From NCBI GenBank assembly GCA_018699955.1, contig JABISG010000041.1, positions 1-64,000 of the forward strand: 64,000 nucleotides of DNA. The letters are read 5' to 3'. Positions 9,085 to 18,051 of this stretch are shown piece by piece. Made by a program: the position numbers and the translations under genes. Numbering within the stretch: position 1 is the first letter of the stretch; every line of letters starts with the position of its first letter. Below the pieces are notes generated by a model that saw only the letters and a list, made by a program, of their open reading frames with translations, was not told the origin of the DNA and ran no database searches. The DNA is from Planctomycetaceae bacterium (GTDB lineage Bacteria > Planctomycetota > Planctomycetia > Planctomycetales > Planctomycetaceae).

Positions 9085-10275
9085 GTGGCGAGCATTGCTG
9101 AACAGGCCAAGGGAAACGGAAAACTTAACGTCGATGAGGCAGTCCGCGACCGCTACAGCAACGCGGCGCAGCAGGCAGAGGCTTCCCTTTGCTGCCCGGT
9201 TGAATATGACCGAAAACATCTCGAAATCATTCCGCAGGAAATCATCGAACGCGACTACGGTTGCGGCGATCCCTCGCAGCACGTGCGGGAAGGCGAGGTT
9301 GTACTCGACCTCGGTTCCGGGGGCGGCAAGATCTGTTATATCGCAGCTCAAATTGTTGGCGCGGCGGGCAAAGTGCTCGGCGTCGATTGCAACGACGAAA
9401 TGCTCGCGCTCGCGCGGAAGTATCAAGGGCAGATCGCCGACACGTTGGGTTACGACGCCGTGCAGTTTCTGCGCGGCCGCATTCAGGATCTAGCACTCGA
9501 TCTCGATTTGCTCGACAAATACCTGGCCGAGCAGCCCGCGACATCCAGTTCCGACTGGCTCCGCGTGCAGGAATATTCTCACCACATCCGTGAAACGGCA
9601 CCGCTCGTTGCTTCCGACTCCATCGATGTGATCGTGTCGAATTGCGTACTCAACCTGGTTCATCAAGAGGACCGCACACAACTGTTCAGCGAGATGTTTC
9701 GCGTGCTGAATCGTGGCGGCCGCGTTGTGATTAGCGACATCGTTTCCGATGAAGATGTCCCCGACCATTTGCGTCACGATTCTAGACTTTGGAGTGGATG
9801 CATCAGCGGCGCGTTTCGCGAAGACAAACTGCTGCACGCGTTCGAGGAAGCCGGTTTTTACGGCATCGAATTGCTCAGTCGGCAAGAAGAGCCTTGGGCC
9901 GTCGTCGAAGGCATCGAGTTCCGCAGCGTCACCGTGAGTGCGTTCAAAGGCAAGGAAGGGCCGTGTCTCGATCAGCGTCAAGCCGTTATTTACAACGGCC
10001 CCTGGAAGGCCGTCATCGATGACGACGGTCATAAGTTGCTGCGGGGACAGCGGATGGCAGTTTGCGGCAAGACGTTCGACATTTACACCCACCCGCCATA
10101 CGCCGAGCAAATCACCCCCATTCCTCCGGCCGAATCCGTACCGCTTTCTGATGCTGTTCCCTACGATTGCCGTAGTGCGGCGATTCGCTCGGCTCGCGAA
10201 ACCAAAGCAGGCGGATCGATCGATCTCACCGTACTTCCCGGCGATAGCTGTTGCGGCACCGATAACTGTTGCTGA
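9085..10275 (+). CDS. ArsM-like SAM-dependent methyltransferase with Cys-rich tail
   Basis: A 396-residue class I methyltransferase. The SAM-binding motif I VLDLGSGGGKICYIAAQ, the preceding YGCGDPS, 'SNCVLNLV' and 'GCISGA' follow the pattern of arsenite methyltransferases (ArsM: GLGCGNP, SNCVLNL, GCIAGA), with a Cys at each place where ArsM enzymes carry conserved Cys. By family knowledge it would methylate trivalent arsenic or another thiol-bound metalloid. After the core there is about 120 extra residues ending DSCCGTDNCC, a likely metal/thiol site. The GTG start at 9085 is chosen for the GAGGAG nine bases before it; a longer frame from 9013 has no such site. No ars operon genes are next to it, so substrate is unproven. 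Confidence 0.8.
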   Translation: MASIAEQAKGNGKLNVDEAVRDRYSNAAQQAEASLCCPVEYDRKHLEIIPQEIIERDYGCGDPSQHVREGEVVLDLGSGGGKICYIAAQIVGAAGKVLGVDCNDEMLALARKYQGQIADTLGYDAVQFLRGRIQDLALDLDLLDKYLAEQPATSSSDWLRVQEYSHHIRETAPLVASDSIDVIVSNCVLNLVHQEDRTQLFSEMFRVLNRGGRVVISDIVSDEDVPDHLRHDSRLWSGCISGAFREDKLLHAFEEAGFYGIELLSRQEEPWAVVEGIEFRSVTVSAFKGKEGPCLDQRQAVIYNGPWKAVIDDDGHKLLRGQRMAVCGKTFDIYTHPPYAEQITPIPPAESVPLSDAVPYDCRSAAIRSARETKAGGSIDLTVLPGDSCCGTDNCC

Positions 10276-10409
10276 TCGACGAGTGGAGAACGGCAAGAGA
10301 GGAATTGCCAGTTCGGGTTGGGCGTGATACGATTCACACACGGAGTCACGTTCGATCATCCAAGCAGTGCATCTGCATCGATCCGGTCGCCAATTGTGGC
10401 GTAAGTCGA

Positions 10410-11420
10410 ATGAATCACCAGAACAACAGCATCTTTTGGCCCATCCCTTGCGGCACATGGTTCGCAACGCGAGTCTATATTAGCGCCTGGTTGCCGTTGT
10501 TGCTGGTTGTCATCTGCTGGCGACTGGAAAGCCTGCAGCTGGGGCTGGTGTTCGGCGGGATTTTTTTCGGCAGTGTGCTGTTTCACGAGTTCGGGCACGT
10601 TGTTGCAGCGCGGATGACCGGTGGAGCGGCCGATGAGATTTTGCTCTGGCCGTTCGGCGGACTCGCCTCCACACAACCGGCTGACTCGCTTCGGTCGCGA
10701 CTGATGACGACGGCAGCCGGCCCGCTGGTCAATCTTGTTCTCTGCGGATTGACACTGAAACCCGTCCTCGATTCCTCGTGGACCTCAGCGGTGTTTCATC
10801 CGTTGAAAGTCCCCGCCGTGACATTTTCGGGCGAACTTTTGTCCGATGTGCTAATACTCATTTTTGCAGCCAACTGGATCATGTTGCTGGTCAACCTGCT
10901 GCCGGTGTACCCGCTCGACGGCGGACAGATGCTGCAGACTGTTTTGACGGCGCGCTGGGGAAACCAGACCGGAATCGTCGTCTACATCCGCGTCGGTTGC
11001 GTCATTGGTCTCGTTGCCATGTTTTCCGGCCTGTTGATCAAAGAGGGTGGGGTTGCCGTCGTGTTTCTCGGTGCGATTGTTCTATTGCTGAACATGCAGG
11101 AAATGCACCAGCTTCGTTCGGGCGAAACATTCGACGAGTCGTTCATGGGGTACGACTTCTCGCAAGGCTACACCAGTCTCGAACGCGAACAGGCCGCCAC
11201 TCCCGAACGGCGGCCCGGCTTTCTGGAACGCTGGAAGGACCGACGGCGACAGGAGAAGAAGCAGCGTAAAAAAGAGCAGGCTGCGCAGGTCGAACTTCAG
11301 TTAGACCAGATTCTCGACAAAGTCCACCAGAGCGGCATCGACTCGCTGACCGCTGCCGAACGACGCCTGCTCGATCAAGCCAGTAATCAATTTCGCGAAC
11401 GCGAAAGCGGCACCGAGTAA
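10410..11420 (+). CDS. M50 family (site-2-type) membrane metalloprotease
   Basis: A 336-residue membrane protein with zinc motif HEFGH in the second hydrophobic segment and the second motif NLLPVYPLDGGQ, whose Asp is the third zinc ligand in the family. Several membrane helices are followed by a charged cytoplasmic tail of about 90 residues (RRQEKKQRKKEQ). Such proteases cut substrates inside the membrane, for example anti-sigma factors. The ATG at 10410 places the first helix properly; the same frame is open back to 10269, overlapping the methyltransferase stop, but that stretch has no membrane or motif content. No CBS domain is present. Substrate unknown. Confidence 0.88.
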   Translation: MNHQNNSIFWPIPCGTWFATRVYISAWLPLLLVVICWRLESLQLGLVFGGIFFGSVLFHEFGHVVAARMTGGAADEILLWPFGGLASTQPADSLRSRLMTTAAGPLVNLVLCGLTLKPVLDSSWTSAVFHPLKVPAVTFSGELLSDVLILIFAANWIMLLVNLLPVYPLDGGQMLQTVLTARWGNQTGIVVYIRVGCVIGLVAMFSGLLIKEGGVAVVFLGAIVLLLNMQEMHQLRSGETFDESFMGYDFSQGYTSLEREQAATPERRPGFLERWKDRRRQEKKQRKKEQAAQVELQLDQILDKVHQSGIDSLTAAERRLLDQASNQFRERESGTE

Positions 11421-11433
11421 CGCTCCGGCTCAA

Positions 11434-12561
11434 TCACGCCGCGTGCGGATTCGCTGCGTGTTCCGCTCCATAGAATGCGGACACCGCCGCGATCACGCGC
11501 TGCTGATCATCACTGCTTAATTCGGGGTAGATGGGCAGTGACAGGATTTCGTCGGCGAGCCGTTCCGTCACCGGCAGGTCGTTCGAGCCGGGCAAACGGT
11601 TCCGATAGGCCGGCTGTCGATGCACCGGTTCCGGATAATGCAGACTGGCACCAATTTCTCGTGCGCGCAGAAACTCCAACAGACTGTCTCTCTGTTTCGC
11701 ACGTACCACGTACAGGTGAAAGACGTGTCCGTCGTCCGCTCTGCGGCTGGGCAGTTGAATGTCCAGATCGCTGAGGCCGGAATCGTAACGCGCAGCGATG
11801 TCTCGCCGCAGTTGGGTGAAGCGGTCAAGGTGCTTCAACTTAACTCGCAACACGGCGGCCTGAATTTCATCGAGCCGCGTGTTCCAACCGGGCCGCTCGC
11901 TGATAAATCGCCGTTCCCATCCATACTCGCGGAGAGAGCGCATCCGCTGGGCAAGATCGGCATCGGCAGTCGTCACGATGCCGCCATCACCCAGACCGCC
12001 AAGGTTCTTAGTCGGATACAGACTGAAGCAGCCCGCGTCACCGATCGCGCCGACACGTCGCCCATTCCATGATGCTCCGTGCGCCTGACTGGCATCTTCA
12101 ATCACACGCAAACCGTGCCGCGATGCCACCTCGCAAATCCCATCCATGTCGGCCGATTGGCCGTAGAGGTGAACCGGCAGGATGGCTTTCGTACGGGGTG
12201 TTATCGCTGATTCCAACTGCGCCGGGTTCAGTGTCATTGTGACCGGATCGACATCGACCAACACGGGAGTTGCTCCCGTCAGTTCAATAGCCGCCACTGT
12301 CGCCACGGCCGTGTGCGAAACCGTGACGACTTCATCATCTGCGCCAATCTCACAAGCGGCGAGCGCCAGATGGATCGCTTCGGTCCCGCTACCAACGCCG
12401 ATGGCATGCTCGATCCCGAAATGCGCGGAAAACTCCGCCTCGAAGGCCGCGACTTCGTCGCCGAGAATGTACCAGCCGCTGTTAAGCACCCGCTGGACGG
12501 CCGCGTCAATTTCTTCCCGCAACGCCAGATACTGCGCGTGCGGATTGCTGCAAAGAATCAT
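11434..12561 (-). CDS. DegT/DnrJ/EryC1/StrS aminotransferase (sugar)
   Basis: A 375-residue PLP-dependent aminotransferase of the nucleotide-sugar type. 'GVGSGTEAIHLALAA' binds the cofactor phosphate and SLYPTKNLGGLGDGG carries the Schiff-base Lys. Overall it resembles enzymes that make 3-amino-3,6-dideoxyhexoses (FdtB/QdtB-like), but the exact sugar cannot be read from sequence. The ATG at 12561 has AGGA eight bases upstream; the in-frame TTG at 12567 is too close to it. It is the last gene of the minus-strand sugar cluster and is separated from the C-methyltransferase gene by a long perfect hairpin. Confidence 0.93.
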   Translation of the reverse strand: MILCSNPHAQYLALREEIDAAVQRVLNSGWYILGDEVAAFEAEFSAHFGIEHAIGVGSGTEAIHLALAACEIGADDEVVTVSHTAVATVAAIELTGATPVLVDVDPVTMTLNPAQLESAITPRTKAILPVHLYGQSADMDGICEVASRHGLRVIEDASQAHGASWNGRRVGAIGDAGCFSLYPTKNLGGLGDGGIVTTADADLAQRMRSLREYGWERRFISERPGWNTRLDEIQAAVLRVKLKHLDRFTQLRRDIAARYDSGLSDLDIQLPSRRADDGHVFHLYVVRAKQRDSLLEFLRAREIGASLHYPEPVHRQPAYRNRLPGSNDLPVTERLADEILSLPIYPELSSDDQQRVIAAVSAFYGAEHAANPHAA

Positions 12562-12607
12562 CGCCAATGTCCTGATCCCGCTCGAATTACATCAATCCTC
12601 TTTTGAC

Positions 12608-12669
12608 GGGTGCCACTGGCGTGTCGCCAGTGTTCACCGTGATGTACTGGCGACACGCCAGTGGCACCC
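12608..12669. repeat. Perfect inverted-repeat element, copy 1
   Basis: Two 24-base arms (12608-12631 and 12646-12669) are exact reverse complements around a 14-base loop. The arm begins GGGTGCCACTGGCGTGTCGC. The same arm sequence recurs at 53313-53372 with a different loop, so this is a dispersed mobile or structural element rather than a chance hairpin. It sits between two genes of the sugar cluster and could attenuate or process the transcript. Confidence 0.92.
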
Positions 12670-12690
12670 AAACCGAGATGATCGAAATCT

Positions 12691-13938
12691 TCAGCCGGCG
12701 TGACGATACGATGTCTTGTCATCCAGAATTCTGACTTCCGGAACATACACAACAAACTGCCCCCCGCCGGCGCGGAACGCTGTCTCGTTCGCAAGAATCT
12801 CGGAAGCATGATTCCAGGCAAACAATAACGCAACGTCGGGGCGACTCTCGGCGAAGTGACTGTATGGCACAACTGGAATATGAACACCGGGACTGAGCTT
12901 GCCCTGTTTCCCCGGTGTCGTGTCGCTGATGAACTCGACAAGATCGGGACCGATGCCACAGAAATTCGTGACGGTGGTACTCTTCGATGTCGCCCCGTAG
13001 CCGGCAATCCGTTTGCCCTGGCCTTTCAACTCTTGCAGCAAACCAACCAACGCATCCCGCGACGCGTCGATGCGTTCACTAAGCCGAACGAATGTGGCCG
13101 CGTGGGCCAGTCCGTTGTCGATCTCTCGATTCAAGATCTCGGCGACCGATGCCGTGGGCCGATGGCTACCTTGTCGGGCGATGACATAGCGCATCGAGCC
13201 GCCGTGCACCGATTGAGGCAGCACATCGATCAACTCCATTCCATGCCGACGGGCCAGTGATCTGACCGAGTGCAGCGAGAAGTAGAAGAAGTGTTCGTCA
13301 TAGACCTGATCGTAAGACGCCTTCTCGACAATGTCGCCCAGATACGGTTCTTCAAACACAAACACGCCCGTCGGCTTCAGCAGCACATCGAGGCCGGCGA
13401 AGATCGAGTGCAGATCGGGTATGTGGCAGATGACATTCGCCCCCAGCACGGCATCGGCCTGTCCGTACTCGTCGCAGATTTGCCTTGCCGTTTCTTCGTT
13501 GAAGAACTCACAGAGCGTGTTGATACCCTGCTCGCGGGCCGCTTGTGCCACGTTGGCCGATGGTTCCACACCGACGTGGCGAACGCCCGCGTTGGAAAAA
13601 TTCCGCAGCATGATTCCGTCGTTGCTACCGACTTCGATCACCAGGGGATCGGCGGCGGCCGTGTACTTTTCACGTACCCACTCGGCGTATTGCCGAAAAT
13701 GTTCGGCCATTCTCGTCGAAATCGACGAGAAGTAAGCGTAATCGTCGTGAAACAGCTTGTCGGGATCGACCAACTCGGTCAGCTGCACCATCTTGCAGGA
13801 AGGGCAGAATCCCACTTTAAGTTCGAAGAAGAACTCGTCGGTAACCTGTTCGGGCCGTAGAAAGCCGTTGGCAATCGGCATGCGACCGAAGTCGTGAAAC
13901 GGTTCGATCGAATTCGTACAAATGAGGCAATCGGCCAT
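12691..13938 (-). CDS. Sugar C-methyltransferase (TylCIII/NovU-type)
   Basis: A 415-residue protein with the three-part build of nucleotide-sugar C-methyltransferases: an N-terminal zinc-binding segment (CLICTNSIEPFHDFGRMPIA with later CPSC), a SAM-binding domain (VIEVGSNDGIMLRNF near residue 95), and a C-terminal domain with RIAGYGATSKSTT and 'FAWNHASEIL'. These enzymes add a methyl group to carbon 3 of a keto-deoxysugar nucleotide to give branched sugars. This agrees with the aminotransferases and epimerases around it. Upstream neighbour starts 100 bases away, same strand. Confidence 0.92.
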   Translation of the reverse strand: MADCLICTNSIEPFHDFGRMPIANGFLRPEQVTDEFFFELKVGFCPSCKMVQLTELVDPDKLFHDDYAYFSSISTRMAEHFRQYAEWVREKYTAAADPLVIEVGSNDGIMLRNFSNAGVRHVGVEPSANVAQAAREQGINTLCEFFNEETARQICDEYGQADAVLGANVICHIPDLHSIFAGLDVLLKPTGVFVFEEPYLGDIVEKASYDQVYDEHFFYFSLHSVRSLARRHGMELIDVLPQSVHGGSMRYVIARQGSHRPTASVAEILNREIDNGLAHAATFVRLSERIDASRDALVGLLQELKGQGKRIAGYGATSKSTTVTNFCGIGPDLVEFISDTTPGKQGKLSPGVHIPVVPYSHFAESRPDVALLFAWNHASEILANETAFRAGGGQFVVYVPEVRILDDKTSYRHAG

Positions 13939-14039
13939 AGCATTTCGTCCATGAAACGCGGAACGCGGATGAATTGAGACGATGATAGATGTCGCGGGAT
14001 TTTGTGTCGATGTGTCTTTGGCGCGGCAAACGCGTCAGG

Positions 14040-15023
14040 TTAAGAAGCGGCGGCAGTTGTTCCAGGAAGAGAAAAGTCAGCACCGCTACGCGTGCCACGC
14101 AACCACTCGACTGTCTCTCTGATACCCGTTTGCAGATTGCCGCGAGATGTGAAACCTCGGCGGCGGAACTTCTCGGAACTGACGGTATAAGACAGCTGAT
14201 TCATAATCGGGCTGTCAACTTCCTCGACGACGACATCCGGGACAAAGCGTCGGATGCAGGCAACGACTTCGCGCACGGTCGCGTTTTCCGTCAGTACGTT
14301 GTAGATGCTGTTGTCAAAGCTGCTGTCGTCGGTTTTTAGCAACAATTTGATCGCGCGGACGGCATCGCCCAATTCCAAATAGGGTCGCTGTTGATCGAGG
14401 GCCACCCGCCAGACGGTCAGCGGTTTCCCCAAGCATGCCTGCCAGGCGAACTTGTTTACCGCGGTGTGAAATCGCATACCGGGCGATGTGCCGTAAATCG
14501 TACCGAAGCGACAGATGATTGACTTCAATGATTCGGTGCAACCCAATTCCGCCAGCAGGCGTTCGGACTGCAGTTTGCTTTCGGCGTAGGGGCTTTGCGG
14601 CTTGAGTTGTTCCGGCGGACAGTCTTCATCGACGACACCTGACGACACGCCGTAAACGCTCGTCGTCGACAATGCAATCAACCGACAGTTCACTTTGGCA
14701 CAAGCTCGGGCCACTCGTTCCGTTCCGGAAAGATTGACGCGTTCGACTTCCGTTGTATTTTTAAAACTGCCGGCAGCGTTGGTAATTGCCGCCAGATGGA
14801 CGACGGTATCGTAACCGGCGAACAGCGATTGAAGGTCTGCATCGCAGATGTCCGCCTCGATGAACTCAAACGGTACTCCAGTGGGCAACTGGAACAGCGA
14901 GCAGTAACGTTGCGTCAGCAAATTATCGACGAGCAAGACCCGCCGAAATTCGCCGGGTAACAGCGAATGAATCAACCGCGAACCAATGTGGCCGAGCGAT
15001 CCAGTGATGACAATGTTCTTCAT
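14040..15023 (-). CDS. NAD-dependent epimerase/dehydratase (sugar)
   Basis: A 327-residue extended short-chain dehydrogenase/reductase. The NAD-binding GSLGHIG motif is at residues 8-14, and the catalytic SPYAESK (YxxxK) lies near residue 152 with an upstream Ser/Thr-rich 'LSTTSVYG'. It would act on a nucleotide sugar as an epimerase, reductase or dehydratase. It is the second of two such enzymes in tandem, about 30 bases after the stop of the first, so the pair is probably co-transcribed. Confidence 0.9.
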   Translation of the reverse strand: MKNIVITGSLGHIGSRLIHSLLPGEFRRVLLVDNLLTQRYCSLFQLPTGVPFEFIEADICDADLQSLFAGYDTVVHLAAITNAAGSFKNTTEVERVNLSGTERVARACAKVNCRLIALSTTSVYGVSSGVVDEDCPPEQLKPQSPYAESKLQSERLLAELGCTESLKSIICRFGTIYGTSPGMRFHTAVNKFAWQACLGKPLTVWRVALDQQRPYLELGDAVRAIKLLLKTDDSSFDNSIYNVLTENATVREVVACIRRFVPDVVVEEVDSPIMNQLSYTVSSEKFRRRGFTSRGNLQTGIRETVEWLRGTRSGADFSLPGTTAAAS

Positions 15024-15054
15024 GTGCTTGCTGCAATCTTCGTCGGCAGGAGAT

Positions 15055-16083
15055 TCACGCGGCCTTGGCCGCGCCGGGTTCGATGTAGTGTTCCAGATGC
15101 GGCCGAAAGAATTCCTGTGTTCGCCGCATTCCTTCGCTCATCGACACGCGCGGTGACCAGCCAAGTAGCCGTTTGATTTTCTCGTTACTGATGATGGCAT
15201 CGCCCACTTCAATCGCTTCCCGCTCTTTGGGCCACTCGACAAACTGCACATCGCCGCCGATGCACTCACAAATACTTCGGGCGATCTCCGCGACATTGCA
15301 TTGCGTGTCGGCGACAGCAAACAGCGCTTCACCGTTCGCAGCGTCGTTGAGCGCAGCCAATAGCAGTGCATCGACCGTATCGCCGACGTAACTTGCATTC
15401 CGCAGTTGGCCGCCATCACCGAACACCGTCAAATTGCGTCCGGAAAGCGCCAGTCCGATGAAGTAATTGATGAAGCCGAAATTCGGATTTCGAATGTTTG
15501 ATCGTGGACCGAAGTTGTTTGCCAGACGAACAACGGTCGTCCGCATACCGTAGGCGTTGCCGTAAATCAGCACGTATTTTTCCGAGACCGACTTGTTGGC
15601 AGAGTAAATGTCGGTCGGAAACTCCGGATGCGTTTCGTCAGCTTCGCTGTGAATCATGCGGCCCATTTGCGTGCTTGTGCCGACATGAACGATTTTTACA
15701 TCCGGATTGAATCGCCGCGCCGCCTCGAGCAGATTGATGGTGCCGCGACAGTTGACGTCGATGTCGGCCAGCGGATCGGTCATCGATTGCGAATGCGACG
15801 TATGTGCAGCGCAATTGAACACGATGTCTTTCTGCCTGACCGCCTGACAGAGGTCGTCGAGATTACGAACATCGCTGACGATGATATCGATGTCGTTTTC
15901 GATTTCATGCACGTTGTAGATGTTGCCGCCGGAATGCGGGTCGAGACAGTCGTAGACCGCCACATCTGCGCCATCGGCAACACACCGCTCCGCGAGATTG
16001 CTGCCGATGAACCCCAGTCCGCCGGTAATCAGTACACGTTTTCCAGCAAGTTGCGGCTGACTGTTGTTGAGCGTGTTATTCAT
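15055..16083 (-). CDS. NAD-dependent epimerase/dehydratase (GDP/dTDP-sugar type)
   Basis: A 342-residue extended SDR with GGLGFIG at the N terminus and catalytic IYSANKS (YxxxK); 'FNCAAHTSHSQSM' and 'RLANNFGPRSN' are typical of nucleotide-sugar dehydratases/epimerases. The start at 16083 is fixed by an ATGA overlap with the stop codon of the aminotransferase upstream (16080-16083), a sign of translational coupling; the longer open frame to 16389 only reads through the aminotransferase gene. Substrate not determinable from sequence. Confidence 0.92.
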   Translation of the reverse strand: MNNTLNNSQPQLAGKRVLITGGLGFIGSNLAERCVADGADVAVYDCLDPHSGGNIYNVHEIENDIDIIVSDVRNLDDLCQAVRQKDIVFNCAAHTSHSQSMTDPLADIDVNCRGTINLLEAARRFNPDVKIVHVGTSTQMGRMIHSEADETHPEFPTDIYSANKSVSEKYVLIYGNAYGMRTTVVRLANNFGPRSNIRNPNFGFINYFIGLALSGRNLTVFGDGGQLRNASYVGDTVDALLLAALNDAANGEALFAVADTQCNVAEIARSICECIGGDVQFVEWPKEREAIEVGDAIISNEKIKRLLGWSPRVSMSEGMRRTQEFFRPHLEHYIEPGAAKAA

Positions 16084-17249
16084 GCCGCCGCTCCTTCGGT
16101 TGGCTTTGTTCCGCGTGCCGTACCTAAGACCTTGCGAACTCCGTCGCAGACGAAATCGATCTGCTCCTCGGTCAGATTCATCGCACCGGGCAGATTGATT
16201 CCGCGCGATGAAATGTCGTAGGCAACCGGGTTCTTCTCGCGGTAGATTTCCTGTGCACACAGGTAGGCGGGCAGCGACGACAGCGGATAGAAGAAGGGCC
16301 GTGACGGCACGCCGACTTTCGCCAGCTGCTCCATCAACTCGTGCTTGTCGAGCCCATAGCTTGCGCCGGGAACCATCGCCGTAATCCACGCGCCGTTGTC
16401 AACGTCGGCAGGCTCGATGTTGAACTCGATATCCGGCACATCGGCCAGTTTTTCTTTGTACGAATGTAATATCCATTGCTTCTTCGCGACGAGTTCGTCG
16501 ATGCGTTGAAACTGTGCGTAACCCATCGCGGCCTGAACGTTGAACGGCATGTACTTGTAGGCGACTTCTTCATTGAGGTATGTGGCACTGCCGGGATGCC
16601 GACCGTGATCGCGAAGAATCGTATATCGTTCGAGTAACCGATGGTCATTCAGCAGCAACATCCCGCCTTCGCCGGTTGTTATTGTTTTGGTGCGGTGAAA
16701 GCTGAACACCGAAGCGATTCCAAATTCGCCCGCCTTCTTCCCCTGCAATGTCGATCCAACCGCCTCTGCCGCATCCTCAATCAGCGGGACTCCATGTTTG
16801 TCGGCGATCTCCTGCAGCTGATCCATTTGCGGCATATTGCCGTAGAGATCCACAGCGATGATGGCTTTGGTTCGTGCGGTGATGCTGCGCTCGACCGATT
16901 GCGGATCGAGACACCAACTGTCCCACTGGATGTCGCAGAAGATGGGAATCGCCCGCAACTGGCTGATGGGCGCAGCCGTCGCGATCCAGGTGCATTCCGG
17001 CACAATCACCTCATCGCCCGCCTCGATGCCAAGTGCCGCCAGCAGTAGATGAATGGCCGACGTGCAGTTCGGCGTCATCAGTGCGTGCTGACGGTTGTGG
17101 TAGGCGGCAAAATCCCGCTGAAGTTCTTCGCAGTACCAATACGGATTCTCGTACCAGCCGTTGCGCATCGCGTCTTCAACGGTCTTGATCTCCAACTCGG
17201 TGATCCAGGGGCCGGCCATATGAATCGGCGGCAAGTTGTTGCTTTCCAT
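16080..17249 (-). CDS. DegT/DnrJ/EryC1/StrS aminotransferase (perosamine-synthase-like)
   Basis: A 389-residue PLP enzyme. 'TPNCTSAIHLLLAALGI' is the phosphate-binding segment and SFHRTKTITTGEGG holds the PLP Lys; the STGEGG-like ending is typical of 4-aminotransferases such as perosamine synthase. It differs clearly from the other DegT enzyme of this cluster (11434-12561), suggesting that either two amino groups or two different sugars are made. Coupled to the epimerase downstream by an ATGA overlap. Confidence 0.92.
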   Translation of the reverse strand: MESNNLPPIHMAGPWITELEIKTVEDAMRNGWYENPYWYCEELQRDFAAYHNRQHALMTPNCTSAIHLLLAALGIEAGDEVIVPECTWIATAAPISQLRAIPIFCDIQWDSWCLDPQSVERSITARTKAIIAVDLYGNMPQMDQLQEIADKHGVPLIEDAAEAVGSTLQGKKAGEFGIASVFSFHRTKTITTGEGGMLLLNDHRLLERYTILRDHGRHPGSATYLNEEVAYKYMPFNVQAAMGYAQFQRIDELVAKKQWILHSYKEKLADVPDIEFNIEPADVDNGAWITAMVPGASYGLDKHELMEQLAKVGVPSRPFFYPLSSLPAYLCAQEIYREKNPVAYDISSRGINLPGAMNLTEEQIDFVCDGVRKVLGTARGTKPTEGAAA

Positions 17250-17277
17250 CGGCTGCGCTTTGCTCTCTGAATTCTGG

Positions 17278-18051
17278 CTACCGCGTTCGTCGCCAAGTCC
17301 ACATTCTGACCGGCCCTAAATCGCCGATGGCAGGCAGTTTCAGCGCCAATTGGTTGATCTCCGAATCGTATTGCAGTTCTTCACCGGCGGTCGCCCCCAA
17401 CCGTGCGTAAATCACGCGGCTGAGAAAATGGTAGGTACTGGTGAAGGGCAACGTCTCTTCCAAAACAAAGTTTTCATCGGCCCACGATGCGGCAATTTCC
17501 TCATCGATGAAGCAGTTGTGCCACGGCGGATCGATCGGCTCCAGATCGAGACACTGGCGCAATTCGTTGCTGCGTTCCAAGCCCTGCTTGAAGCTCTCGA
17601 CCATCAGATAACGACCGCCCGGTTTCAGGCAGTGCATAATGTTTCGGAAGGCGGCTTGCTGTTCGTTGTGGTCGGCCAGGTTGATCAGGCAGCGTTCGGA
17701 GACGGCATAGTCGTACTGTTCCAGGTCTTGAGGCAACTCGGGCAAACACGCTTCGCGGAACTCAGTCCTCTCGGCGCATCCGGTTTCGCGTGCTGTGGAT
17801 GCGGCTGATTTAAGCATTTCCGGCGAAAAGTCAATACCTGTGCCTTCGCACGCCTTCTCCGTTGCCAGTCGAATCAGAGTCTCGCCATTGCCACAACCAA
17901 TGTCGAGGACGCGGGAATTCTCTGGAATCTGCGCAAGGATTTGCTGCTGTTCCAACTGCTTGAGAATGAAGTCGTTGGAACCCGCATTTCGCCCGATGGC
18001 TGCACGCGTGTTCCAAAACTGCAATTTGCTTTCCGCAATCAAGACGGTCAC
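17278..18051 (-). CDS. Class I SAM-dependent methyltransferase
   Basis: A 257-residue methyltransferase with motif I VLDIGCGNGETLIRLA near residue 48 and 'GIDFSPEML' as motif II. The GTG start at 18051 overlaps the stop of the upstream TPR-methyltransferase gene (GTGA, 18048-18051), which decides the start. Its position at the head of the sugar cluster suggests O-, N- or C-methylation of a sugar or glycan, but no substrate can be named. Confidence 0.88.
   Translation of the reverse strand: MTVLIAESKLQFWNTRAAIGRNAGSNDFILKQLEQQQILAQIPENSRVLDIGCGNGETLIRLATEKACEGTGIDFSPEMLKSAASTARETGCAERTEFREACLPELPQDLEQYDYAVSERCLINLADHNEQQAAFRNIMHCLKPGGRYLMVESFKQGLERSNELRQCLDLEPIDPPWHNCFIDEEIAASWADENFVLEETLPFTSTYHFLSRVIYARLGATAGEELQYDSEINQLALKLPAIGDLGPVRMWTWRRTR

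Noticed and set aside
9490-10467. 325-codon minus-strand open frame
   Set aside because: Antisense to the ArsM-like gene and the start of the protease gene; no motif and no ribosome site.
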